From Streptomyces sp. NBC_00536 (GTDB lineage Bacteria > Actinomycetota > Actinomycetes > Streptomycetales > Streptomycetaceae): a stretch of DNA of 64,000 nucleotides. The stretch covers positions 5,394,001 through 5,458,000 of the forward strand of contig NZ_CP107819.1 in the NCBI RefSeq assembly GCF_036346295.1. The letters run 5' to 3'. Within the stretch, counting starts at the first letter, position 1. Every line of letters begins with the position of its first letter. The translations under genes were made by a program, and so were the position numbers. Positions 16,788 through 23,535 of this stretch are shown piece by piece. Under the pieces are notes generated by a model. The model saw only the letters and a list, made by a program, of their open reading frames with translations. It ran no database searches and was not told where the DNA came from.

Positions 16788-17759
16788 GTGAGCATCTCGA
16801 CCGAGCACGCCGCGGCCGCCGCCGCAGACGGCCTGGCCGCCGACCGGCCCGTCTCGCTGACCGCGCCCAGCGGCATCGACCGCGCCGCGCACCACCGCCT
16901 CGACGAGGCCTGGCTCGCGGCGGCCTGGAGCCACCCCTCGACCCGCGTCTTCGTGGTCTCCGGCGGCCAGGTGCTGATCGACGACACCCCGGACGGGGGC
17001 ACGGAGATCGTCATGACCCCGGCCTTCGAGGCCCCGGCCACCGAGACCCACCGCTACTTCCTGGGCACCGGCGAGGACGGCGTACGGTACTTCGCGCTCC
17101 AGAAGGACTCGCTGCCCGGCCGCATGGACCAGTCGGCCCGCCCGGCCGGCCTGCGCGAGGCGGGCATGCTGCTGTCCCCGCGGGACGCCGGCCTGATGGT
17201 GCACGCCGTGGCCCTGGAGAACTGGCAGCGGATGCACCGCTTCTGCTCCCGCTGCGGCGAGCGCACCGTGGTCGCCGCCGCGGGCCACATCCGGCGCTGC
17301 CCGGGCTGTGGCGCGGAACACTACCCGCGCACCGACCCGGCCGTGATCATGCTGGTCACCGACGACCAGGACCGCGCGCTGCTGGGCCGCCAGGTGCACT
17401 GGCCCGAGGGCCGCTTCTCCACCCTGGCCGGGTTCGTGGAGCCGGGCGAGGCCATCGAGCAGTCGGTGATCCGCGAGGTGTGGGAGGAGGCGGGCGTCAA
17501 GGTCGGCACGGTCGAGTACGTCGCCAGCCAGCCCTGGCCCTTCCCGTACAGCCTGATGCTGGGCTTCACCGCCCGCGCGGTCTCCTCGGAGATCACCGTG
17601 GACGGCGAGGAGATCCAGGAGGCCCGCTGGTTCTCCCGCGAGGACCTGCGCCGCGCGATCGAGACCGGCGAGGTGCTCCCGCCCGCGGGCATCTCCATCG
17701 CCGCCCGCCTGGTCGAACTCTGGTACGGCGCCCCGCTCCCGAAGCCCACCCCTGCCTGA
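16788..17759 (+). CDS. nudC: NAD(H) pyrophosphatase, NudC-type Nudix hydrolase
   Basis: A 323-aa enzyme that splits NADH/NAD to NMN(H) and AMP. NudC enzymes can also remove NAD caps from RNA. The four-Cys zinc ribbon is present (CSRC...CPGC, about residues 153-174). The Nudix box GFVEPGEAIEQSVIREVW continues to EEAGV (about 214-236). It is followed by SQPWPFPYSLM, the signature that separates NudC from other Nudix families. GTG 16788 has GGAAG about five bases upstream. The gene has the same neighbours in mycobacteria (between the adn genes and uvrD2). It ends at a strong hairpin shared with the convergent mycoredoxin gene. Confidence 0.95.
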   Translation: MSISTEHAAAAAADGLAADRPVSLTAPSGIDRAAHHRLDEAWLAAAWSHPSTRVFVVSGGQVLIDDTPDGGTEIVMTPAFEAPATETHRYFLGTGEDGVRYFALQKDSLPGRMDQSARPAGLREAGMLLSPRDAGLMVHAVALENWQRMHRFCSRCGERTVVAAAGHIRRCPGCGAEHYPRTDPAVIMLVTDDQDRALLGRQVHWPEGRFSTLAGFVEPGEAIEQSVIREVWEEAGVKVGTVEYVASQPWPFPYSLMLGFTARAVSSEITVDGEEIQEARWFSREDLRRAIETGEVLPPAGISIAARLVELWYGAPLPKPTPA

Positions 17760-17784
17760 CGCCGTCGCGGCCCGGGCAGCAGAA

Positions 17785-17806
17785 GGCCCCCGCCGGGGCG
17801 GGGGCC
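17785..17806. terminator. Bidirectional hairpin between nudC and mrx1
   Basis: GGCCCCCGCCGGGGCGGGGGCC forms a GC-rich stem-loop between two convergent genes. There is no U tract, which is usual for Streptomyces. Confidence 0.65.
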
Positions 17807-17825
17807 GCTCTGGTCTCGCGGAGGA

Positions 17826-18086
17826 TCAGACGGCGAGGGCCTGCTTGACCTGGGCCAGGCTCGGGTTCGTCATCACGGACTCGGTGCCCGTGGCGGCGAC
17901 GACGAGCAGAGTCGGGACGGTCTGGTTGCCGCCGTTGGCCTTCTCGACGAAGGCGGCCGACGCGGGGTCCTGCTCGATGTTGATCTCGGTGTAGGCGATG
18001 CCTTCCCGGTCCAGCTGGCTCTTCAGCCGGCGGCAGTAGCCGCACCACGTGGTGCTGTACATCGTCACGGAACCCTTGTCCTGCAT
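17826..18086 (-). CDS. mrx1: Mycoredoxin (glutaredoxin-like)
   Basis: An 86-aa thioredoxin-fold oxidoreductase with the active site WCGYC (Cys15, Cys18) and the cis-Pro region QTVPTLLV. In actinomycetes this family reduces mycothiol mixed disulfides on proteins. ATG 18086 follows AGGAGAG at about eight bases. A matching sigma-R promoter (GGAAT-N18-GTT) lies 59-84 bp upstream, which fits a thiol-oxidative-stress role. It is divergent from uvrD2, the same pairing as Rv3198A/Rv3198c. Confidence 0.93.
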   Translation of the reverse strand: MQDKGSVTMYSTTWCGYCRRLKSQLDREGIAYTEINIEQDPASAAFVEKANGGNQTVPTLLVVAATGTESVMTNPSLAQVKQALAV

Positions 18087-18144
18087 GGCGGGAACTCTCC
18101 TCTGGGGGGTCTTGGCCGGAGGCCTTGATATGTCCGAGTAGTCG

Positions 18145-18170
18145 AACGTACGGGGGCGGCGACCCATTCC
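18145..18170 (-). promoter_or_regulatory. Sigma-R promoter of mrx1
   Basis: Read on the minus strand, GGAAT (18170-18166), 18 bases and GTT (18147-18145) match the sigma-R consensus GGAAT-N18/19-GTT exactly. Transcription would begin near 18138, leaving a leader of about 50 nt to the mrx1 ATG. Confidence 0.8.
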
Positions 18171-18209
18171 CGGGGCGCCGGCGCATTCATATGACCGGTG
18201 CGGACCGCC

Positions 18210-18218
18210 TGTGGACAA
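18210..18218 (-). promoter_or_regulatory. Perfect DnaA-box 9-mer upstream of uvrD2
   Basis: TGTGGACAA on the plus strand is the complement of TTGTCCACA, the preferred Streptomyces DnaA box. It lies 40 bp before the uvrD2 start, in the mrx1/uvrD2 divergent gap. A second exact copy lies at 24748. Occupancy is not shown by sequence alone. Confidence 0.45.
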
Positions 18219-18257
18219 GTTTCTCGTCCGACCCACCGGACCTGGCAGCATGGCGGG

Positions 18258-20426
18258 GTGACAGCAGCAACGCACTCCTCATCCTTCCCGGCCGCCGCCG
18301 AGTCGGCCGACGCGGTGCTCCTGGGCCTGGACCCGGAGCAGCGCGAGGTCGCCACGACCCTCAGCGGGCCGGTGTGCGTGCTGGCGGGCGCCGGTACGGG
18401 CAAGACGCGGGCCATCACCCACCGCATCGCCTACGGGGTCCGTTCCGGACAGCTGATGCCCGCGAGCGTGCTGGCCGTCACCTTCACCAACCGCGCCGCG
18501 GGCGAGATGCGCGGCCGGCTGCGCACCCTCGGCGCGGGCGGCGTCCAGGCGCGGACCTTCCACTCCGCCGCCCTGCGCCAGCTCCAGTACTTCTGGCCCA
18601 AGGCCATCGGCGGCGACGTCCCCCGCCTCGTCGAGCGGAAGATCCAGCTCGTGGCCGAGGCCGGTGCCCGCTGCCGGATCCGGCTCGACCGCAATGAGCT
18701 GCGCGATGTCACCGGCGAGATCGAGTGGGCGAAGGTCACCCAGACCGTCCCCGCCGACTATCCGGCGGCCGCCCTGAAGGCGGGCCGCGAGGCCCCCCGG
18801 GACATGGCCGAGATCGCCCAGATCTACGGCACGTACGAGCAGCTCAAGCGCGACCGGTCGATGATCGACTTCGAGGACGTGCTGCTGCTCACCGTCGGCA
18901 TCCTCCAGGACCGCCACGACATCGCCGAGCAGATCCGCACCCAGTACCAGCACTTCGTGGTCGATGAGTACCAGGACGTCAGCCCCCTCCAGCAGCGCCT
19001 GCTGGAGCTGTGGCTCGGCGACCGGGACAGCCTGTGCGTCGTCGGTGACGCCAGCCAGACGATCTACTCCTTCACCGGCGCCACCCCCGATCACCTGCTC
19101 GGCTTCCGCACCCGGTATCCGCAGGCCACCCTGGTCAAGCTGGTCCGTGACTACCGCTCCACCCCCCAGGTGGTGCACCTCGCCAACGGACTGCTGAACC
19201 AGGCCCGCGGCCGGGCCGCCGAGCACCGCCTGGAACTGATCTCCCAGCGCGAGGCGGGCCCCGACCCGGCCTATGCCGAGTACCCCGACGAGCCCGCCGA
19301 GGCCGAGGGCGTCGCCGCCCGGATCCGGGACCTGATCGCCGCGGGCGTCCCGGCGGGCGAGATCGCCGTGCTCTACCGCATCAACGCCCAGTCCGAGGTG
19401 TACGAGCAGGCCCTGGCCGACGCGGGCGTGCCCTACCAGCTGCGCGGCGCGGAGCGCTTCTTCGAGCGCCCCGAGGTCAAGAAGGCCATGCTCACCCTCC
19501 GGGGCGCCGCGCGCTCCGGAGGCAACGACCCGCTGGTCGACGAGGTCGTCGGGCTGGCCTCCCAGGTCCGCGCCGTGCTCAGCTCGAACGGCTGGACCAC
19601 CGAGCCGCCCGCCGGGTCCGGGGCCGTGCGCGACCAGTGGGAATCCCTGGCTGCGCTGGTCCGGCTCGCCGAGGACTTCGCCCGCAACCGGCCTCGCGCC
19701 ACCCTGGCCGACCTCGCGGTCGAGCTGGAGGAGCGGATGGCCGCCCAGCACGCGCCGACGGTCCAGGGCGTCACCCTCGCCTCCCTGCACGCGGCGAAGG
19801 GCCTGGAGTGGGACGCGGTCTTCCTCGTCGGCCTGACCGACGGCATGATGCCGATCACCTACGCCAAGACCGACGAGCAGGTGGAGGAGGAGCGCCGGCT
19901 GCTCTATGTCGGCGTCACCCGGGCCCGGGTCCACCTGACGCTCTCCTGGTCCCTGTCGCGGGCTCCCGGGGGCCGGGCCTCCCGCAAGCCCAGCCGCTTC
20001 CTGAACGGGCTGCGACCGGGCTCCTCGGGGGCGGCAAGCCGGTCGGCGGCCGCCGTCGCCGAGCGCGGAGCCCGCAAGCGGGGCCGTCGCGCGCCCGCGC
20101 TGTGCCGGGTCTGCGGCAAGACCCTCATCGAGGCCGGCGAGCTGAAACTGATGCGCTGCGAGGACTGTCCGTCCGACATGGACGAAGGCCTCTACGAACG
20201 CCTGCGGGACTGGCGCGCGGGCCAGGCGAAGGAGCTGGGCCAGCCCGCCTACTGCGTCTTCACGGACAAGACGCTGATGGCGATCGCGGAGGCCGCGCCG
20301 TCCGAGGCGGGCGAGCTCTCGATGATCTCGGGCGTGGGCGGACGCAAGCTCGACCGGTTCGGAGCCGATGTCCTGGCCATCTGCGCAGGTGAGGAGCCCG
20401 GGGGCGGTGCCGGGGACGACGCGTAG
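18258..20426 (+). CDS. uvrD2: UvrD2-type DNA helicase with zinc finger and HRDC domain
   Basis: A 722-aa superfamily 1 helicase for DNA repair and recombination. Motor motifs are LAGAGTGKTRAI, VDEYQDVSPLQQ, GDASQTIYSFTGA, LHAAKGLEWDAV and LYVGVTRARVHL. After the motor comes a four-Cys finger (CRVC...CEDC, about residues 616-640) and then an HRDC domain to the end. This arrangement is diagnostic of actinobacterial UvrD2 rather than UvrD1/PcrA. GTG 18258 is the likely start. The gene is divergent from mrx1, and the wblC promoter begins within 25 bp of its stop codon. Confidence 0.94.
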   Translation: MTAATHSSSFPAAAESADAVLLGLDPEQREVATTLSGPVCVLAGAGTGKTRAITHRIAYGVRSGQLMPASVLAVTFTNRAAGEMRGRLRTLGAGGVQARTFHSAALRQLQYFWPKAIGGDVPRLVERKIQLVAEAGARCRIRLDRNELRDVTGEIEWAKVTQTVPADYPAAALKAGREAPRDMAEIAQIYGTYEQLKRDRSMIDFEDVLLLTVGILQDRHDIAEQIRTQYQHFVVDEYQDVSPLQQRLLELWLGDRDSLCVVGDASQTIYSFTGATPDHLLGFRTRYPQATLVKLVRDYRSTPQVVHLANGLLNQARGRAAEHRLELISQREAGPDPAYAEYPDEPAEAEGVAARIRDLIAAGVPAGEIAVLYRINAQSEVYEQALADAGVPYQLRGAERFFERPEVKKAMLTLRGAARSGGNDPLVDEVVGLASQVRAVLSSNGWTTEPPAGSGAVRDQWESLAALVRLAEDFARNRPRATLADLAVELEERMAAQHAPTVQGVTLASLHAAKGLEWDAVFLVGLTDGMMPITYAKTDEQVEEERRLLYVGVTRARVHLTLSWSLSRAPGGRASRKPSRFLNGLRPGSSGAASRSAAAVAERGARKRGRRAPALCRVCGKTLIEAGELKLMRCEDCPSDMDEGLYERLRDWRAGQAKELGQPAYCVFTDKTLMAIAEAAPSEAGELSMISGVGGRKLDRFGADVLAICAGEEPGGGAGDDA

Positions 20427-20437
20427 AAACTCGTCGG

Positions 20438-20476
20438 AAAAATAGTTTGCACATGCCCTGCGAAGCCCCATAGGTT
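20438..20476 (+). promoter_or_regulatory. WhiB7-type promoter of wblC
   Basis: TTGCAC (20447-20452), an 18-bp spacer and TAGGTT (20471-20476) form a sigma-A-type promoter. The AT-rich word GGAAAAATAG lies directly upstream of the -35 region. An AT-rich patch a few bases before the -35 is the hallmark of WhiB7-activated promoters and suggests autoregulation. The predicted start near 20483 gives a leader of about 630 nt. Confidence 0.7.
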
Positions 20477-20593
20477 CTTAGCAACGGAAACGGTGGCTTC
20501 TCCGAAGCCCCGGATTCGTGCTGTACTTATCCGAATACGCATGGGACAGGCCCTCGGGCCGGGTCCCCGAGACGCCGAGAGGAGGCGAGACCA

Positions 20594-20929
20594 GTGACCA
20601 GCTTCATGACCTTCACCAAAATGACCGATCGCTCGGTTGCCGCTTCCTCCTGCCTGCTTCTCGCCCCCTCTGCGCCCTCCGTCCTGGGTACCGGTCTGTC
20701 CGCGATTACCGCGCTCAGCCCCGTCGCCCTGGTCGCCCGCCGGGTGAGCGAGCGCAATGAACGACCGTTCCAGGCACCGGTGGCAGTAGCAGCAGGCCAG
20801 GCCAAGGCGCATGCCTATGGCGGCTTCGCGGCGGCAGCCGGTGCCGGACACCAGATGAAGCAGACGACGACGCAGCACCACCTGATGTGGGCCTTCCGCG
20901 GGCTCGAACCCTGGAGTGATCCAGTCTGA
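20594..20929 (+). CDS. Leader-encoded ORF upstream of wblC (hypothetical)
   Basis: A 111-aa ORF beginning at GTG 20594, with GGAGG eight bases upstream, so translation is likely. The product has a hydrophobic, Ser/Ala-rich first third, a basic SERNERPF stretch and a C-terminal half ending FRGLEPWSDPV. I recognise no domain. It lies wholly inside the predicted wblC transcript and stops 25 nt before the terminator stem. The act of translating it may therefore matter more than the protein. It could also be an ordinary small gene. An overlapping 80-codon frame from GTG 20518 has no comparable ribosome-binding site. Confidence 0.65.
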   Translation: MTSFMTFTKMTDRSVAASSCLLLAPSAPSVLGTGLSAITALSPVALVARRVSERNERPFQAPVAVAAGQAKAHAYGGFAAAAGAGHQMKQTTTQHHLMWAFRGLEPWSDPV

Positions 20930-20954
20930 TCGCACGATCAGGCCGGCGCCTTCA

Positions 20955-20996
20955 GGGCCGCGGAACCCCACCCGGGATCCGCGGCCCTTTTGTTTG
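20955..20996 (+). terminator. Intrinsic terminator in the wblC leader
   Basis: A perfect 10-bp stem, GGGCCGCGGA (20955-20964) with TCCGCGGCCC (20978-20987), is followed at once by TTTTGTTTG. A U-rich tail like this is uncommon in such GC-rich DNA, so this is the clearest Rho-independent terminator in the window. It lies 115 bp before the wblC start. Confidence 0.85.
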
Positions 20997-21111
20997 TCCC
21001 CGACCGGGGACGGCAGCACGAAGGGGCCTCGGGACTGGCAAGAACAGGTACCAGCCGAATCCGGCCGACCGGCCGGAACGACTTGACGAACAAGACGAGG
21101 AAGAAACCACC

Positions 21112-21483
21112 GTGCAACTCGAAGCGCACGCCCCGTCCGTACCGCAGACCCAGACGATCTCCCCGCCCGCAGTCCCGGAGGACTCCACCTTGACTCCCCT
21201 CACCGCGCTCACCGCGCTCGACGACGCCATCGAGAACCTCGGCGTACCCGTTGCCTGCCGCACCTACGACCCGGAGGTCTTCTTCGCCGAGTCCCCGGCC
21301 GACGTCGAGTACGCCAAGTCGCTCTGCCGCACCTGCCCGCTGGTCGAGGCCTGCCTCGCCGGAGCGGTCGAGCGCCGCGAGCCCTGGGGTGTCTGGGGTG
21401 GCGAGCTGTTCGTCCAGGGTGTCGTGGTCGCCCGCAAGCGTCCCCGTGGCCGTCCGCGCAAGAACCCGGTTGTCGCGGCATGA
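21112..21483 (+). CDS. wblC: WhiB7-family transcription factor (WblC)
   Basis: A 123-aa iron-sulfur regulator that partners the principal sigma factor to activate intrinsic antibiotic-resistance genes, including itself. Four cluster cysteines are visible: Cys49, Cys72, Cys75 and Cys81 (C-x22-C-x2-C-x5-C). They are followed by the GVWGGE turn (93-98) and the C-terminal AT-hook RPRGRPRK (about 111-117), which is specific to WhiB7. GTG 21112 has GAGGAAG upstream. The stop codon overlaps the next ATG. The leader features are described separately. Confidence 0.95.
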   Translation: MQLEAHAPSVPQTQTISPPAVPEDSTLTPLTALTALDDAIENLGVPVACRTYDPEVFFAESPADVEYAKSLCRTCPLVEACLAGAVERREPWGVWGGELFVQGVVVARKRPRGRPRKNPVVAA

Positions 21484-21809
21484 ACACCACCGGAACCATC
21501 GACCGCCCCCTGACGCGCGACCCCTTGAAGCAGGCCCTCATGACCCCGCAGAACACGAGCGAGCAGCCGTCCGGCTCCGCCATCGAAGACTTCGTCACCA
21601 CCGGCGCGAACACCTCGCGTCAGAACAGGACCCGCGAGATGCAACTCATCCCAGAAGCCCTGGCTCGTGCCCATATGGCCGACCGCATGCGTGAGGTGGA
21701 CAGCGAACGCCGCGCCCTGCGCGTCGTCGCCGCGCGCCGCATGCAGCGGCGAGCCGAGCGCGGTGCGCTGCGCGCCCGCCGTGCACTGGCCATGGCCGTC
21801 ATGCACTGA
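21480..21809 (+). CDS. Small basic protein translationally coupled to wblC
   Basis: A 109-aa protein whose ATG overlaps the wblC stop (ATGA). The N-terminal half is polar (Thr/Ser/Gln-rich). The C-terminal third is very basic and probably helical (RRMQRRAERGALRARRAL). No domain recognised. The coupling implies that it is made together with WblC during translation stress. Function unknown. A large perfect hairpin lies 45 bp downstream. Confidence 0.75.
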   Translation: MNTTGTIDRPLTRDPLKQALMTPQNTSEQPSGSAIEDFVTTGANTSRQNRTREMQLIPEALARAHMADRMREVDSERRALRVVAARRMQRRAERGALRARRALAMAVMH

Positions 21810-21854
21810 CCCAGGCGTCGACCCAGGCACCACCTGGAGTGACACCAGCAGAAC

Positions 21855-21894
21855 CACCGGGGGGACCGCGCCGAACGGCGCGGTCCCCCCGGTG
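21855..21894. terminator. Long perfect hairpin after the wblC operon
   Basis: An 18-bp perfect stem with a 4-nt loop (CACCGGGGGGACCGCGCC, GAAC, and its complement). It has no U tract but is the strongest stem-loop in the region and separates the wblC pair from the next small gene. Confidence 0.7.
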
Positions 21895-21936
21895 CGTCCC
21901 GCCCGCCGCGCGCCGGGGCGGCGGTATCGTCGGGAG

Positions 21937-22143
21937 GTGGACCAGCCGACTCCCCGCCCCGCATCCCAGGCACCCGAGGCCCCGCCCGTCATCTGCGCGC
22001 GCTGTGGCGCGCAGTCCCCCACGGGAGCCCCGCCGACCTGGACCTGCTCCATGGAAAACGGCAGCAGGCAGTACTTCTGCCACGACTGCGCCCGGGCCAA
22101 CATCCGCGCGATCGAGGGCAGGCTCGACTCCTCCTGGTGGTGA
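21937..22143 (+). CDS. Small zinc-ribbon-like protein
   Basis: A 68-aa protein with two CxxC pairs, ICARCG and FCHDCA, separated by a Pro/Ser-rich stretch that includes a further Cys (WTCSMENG). This suggests a zinc ribbon. The last residues are GRLDSSWW. Function unknown. The only near start is GTG 21937, which sits directly against GGGAG, closer than ideal. It converges with the ABC1 kinase gene. Confidence 0.7.
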   Translation: MDQPTPRPASQAPEAPPVICARCGAQSPTGAPPTWTCSMENGSRQYFCHDCARANIRAIEGRLDSSWW

Positions 22144-22164
22144 CCCCGGGCGGGCCGCGCCGGA

Positions 22165-23493
22165 TCAGGACTCCGGCAGGAACCCGGGCAGCCAGGCCTC
22201 CAGTTCGTCCCGCAGCCGCACCGTCGCGCCCAGCTGGCACAGCACCCCGATGGTGCTCAGCGTGACCCGGTGGATCAGCAGGTAGGCCGGCGGAAGATTG
22301 ATCTGGCGGCCCAACTGGTGCGCGGGAGAACGCGGGTCGGCGATCCGCGCCGCCTGGCTGCGCATCCACGACCGGGTGAAGGTGAACTCATCGGCCTTCG
22401 CCGGCTCGATGATCGGACGGAGATAGTCCAGCACCGCGTCCGGGTCCAGCTCGATGGACTCCTTCACGAAGCCCTCCGCGCACAGGTGCCCGTACACCCC
22501 CTCGGCATCGTCGTCCAAGGTCATCCGCAGGGACCGCCCCACCGGCTTGGGCAGCCCGCCCGGGAGCCGGTCGACCGTCCCGAAGTCCAGCACCCCCAGC
22601 CGGAGCCGGCCGTCGGCGCCCTCCATCAGCCGGAAGTTGCCCGGATGCGGATCGGCGTGCAGGAGCCCGGTGCGCGCGGGACCGGAGAAGAGGAACCGGG
22701 CCAGCAGCTGCCCCGCGCGGTCGCGCTCCTCCTGGGTGCCGTTGGAGATGATCTCCGACAGCGGTGTCCCCTCGATCCACTCGGTCACCAGGACCTCGTC
22801 GCCCTGGTGCACGACATCCGGCACGACCACATCGGGGTCGCCCTCGAAGGCCTCCGCGTGGATCCGCTGGGCCTCCGCCTCCAGCTCGTAGTCCAGCTCC
22901 TCCGTCACCCGGTCGCGCAACTCCGTGATCAGCGGCTTGATGTCCATGCCGGGAATCAGCGGCCCCAGCAGCCCCGCGAACCGGCCGAGTTGCTTGAGGT
23001 CCGACAGCAGCGCCTCCCCGGCCCCCGGGTACTGCACCTTGACCGCGACCTGCCGGCCGTCGTGCCACACGGCCCGGTGCACCTGGCCGATCGACGCGGC
23101 CGCCGCGGGCTTGTCCTCGAACTCCGAGAACAACTCCCGCCAGTCCTCGCCGAGCCGCTCGGCCAGCACCTGGTGCACCCGCGCGGCGGGCAGCGGCGGG
23201 GCGGCCTCCTGAAGCTTGGTCAGCGCGGCCCGGTAGGGACCGGCGACCTCCTCGGGCAGCGCCGCCTCGAAGACCGACATGGCCTGCCCGAACTTCATCG
23301 CACCGCCCTTCAGCTCACCCAGGGTGCGGAAGAGCTGCTCGGCGGTGCGCTGTTGCAGCTCGCGCGCCACGATCTCCGCCGACTTGCCCCCGATCCGCTT
23401 CCCCAGCCCCCACGTGGCCCGGCCCGCTATGCCGAGCGGCAGCGCGGCCAGCTTGACGGTACGGGTGACCGCCTTCCGGGGAAGATCAGACAT
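22165..23493 (-). CDS. ABC1/AarF/UbiB family atypical kinase
   Basis: A 442-aa protein of the ADCK/UbiB family. It shows the KxGQ helix as KFGQAMSVFEAALPEE (from about residue 66), an Ala-rich nucleotide loop (AAASIGQVHRA) and a VAVKVQYPG lysine strand. The catalytic and metal sites are in HADPHPGNFRLM and LDFGTVDRL. The family supports quinone or isoprenoid lipid metabolism through ATPase activity; the substrate here is unknown. The homologue Rv3197 also lies next to whiB7. Confidence 0.92.
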   Translation of the reverse strand: MSDLPRKAVTRTVKLAALPLGIAGRATWGLGKRIGGKSAEIVARELQQRTAEQLFRTLGELKGGAMKFGQAMSVFEAALPEEVAGPYRAALTKLQEAAPPLPAARVHQVLAERLGEDWRELFSEFEDKPAAAASIGQVHRAVWHDGRQVAVKVQYPGAGEALLSDLKQLGRFAGLLGPLIPGMDIKPLITELRDRVTEELDYELEAEAQRIHAEAFEGDPDVVVPDVVHQGDEVLVTEWIEGTPLSEIISNGTQEERDRAGQLLARFLFSGPARTGLLHADPHPGNFRLMEGADGRLRLGVLDFGTVDRLPGGLPKPVGRSLRMTLDDDAEGVYGHLCAEGFVKESIELDPDAVLDYLRPIIEPAKADEFTFTRSWMRSQAARIADPRSPAHQLGRQINLPPAYLLIHRVTLSTIGVLCQLGATVRLRDELEAWLPGFLPES

Positions 23494-23535
23494 GCGCCCC
23501 TCCAGTTCCCAGACAGCCGCGCCGCGAGACGGCGC

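Larger units (their letters stand above)
20483..21111 (+). promoter_or_regulatory. wblC 5' leader with probable transcription attenuator
   Basis: The leader contains a hairpin at 20495-20509 (GGCTTC/GAAGCC), a well-initiated 111-codon ORF, two tandem hairpins just before and after its stop (20911-20924 CTGGA/TCCAG; 20926-20941 CTGATC/GATCAG), and then an intrinsic terminator at 20955-20996. TTCCGCGG inside the ORF (20894-20901) is exactly complementary to CCGCGGAA in the 5' arm of the terminator (20958-20965), so an antiterminator can form instead. Mycobacterial whiB7 is controlled by a uORF and terminator of this general kind. Confidence 0.65.

Noticed and set aside
20518..20760. Alternative 80-codon leader ORF from GTG 20518
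   Set aside because: It overlaps the 111-codon ORF in another frame, has no clear ribosome-binding site and an implausible composition.
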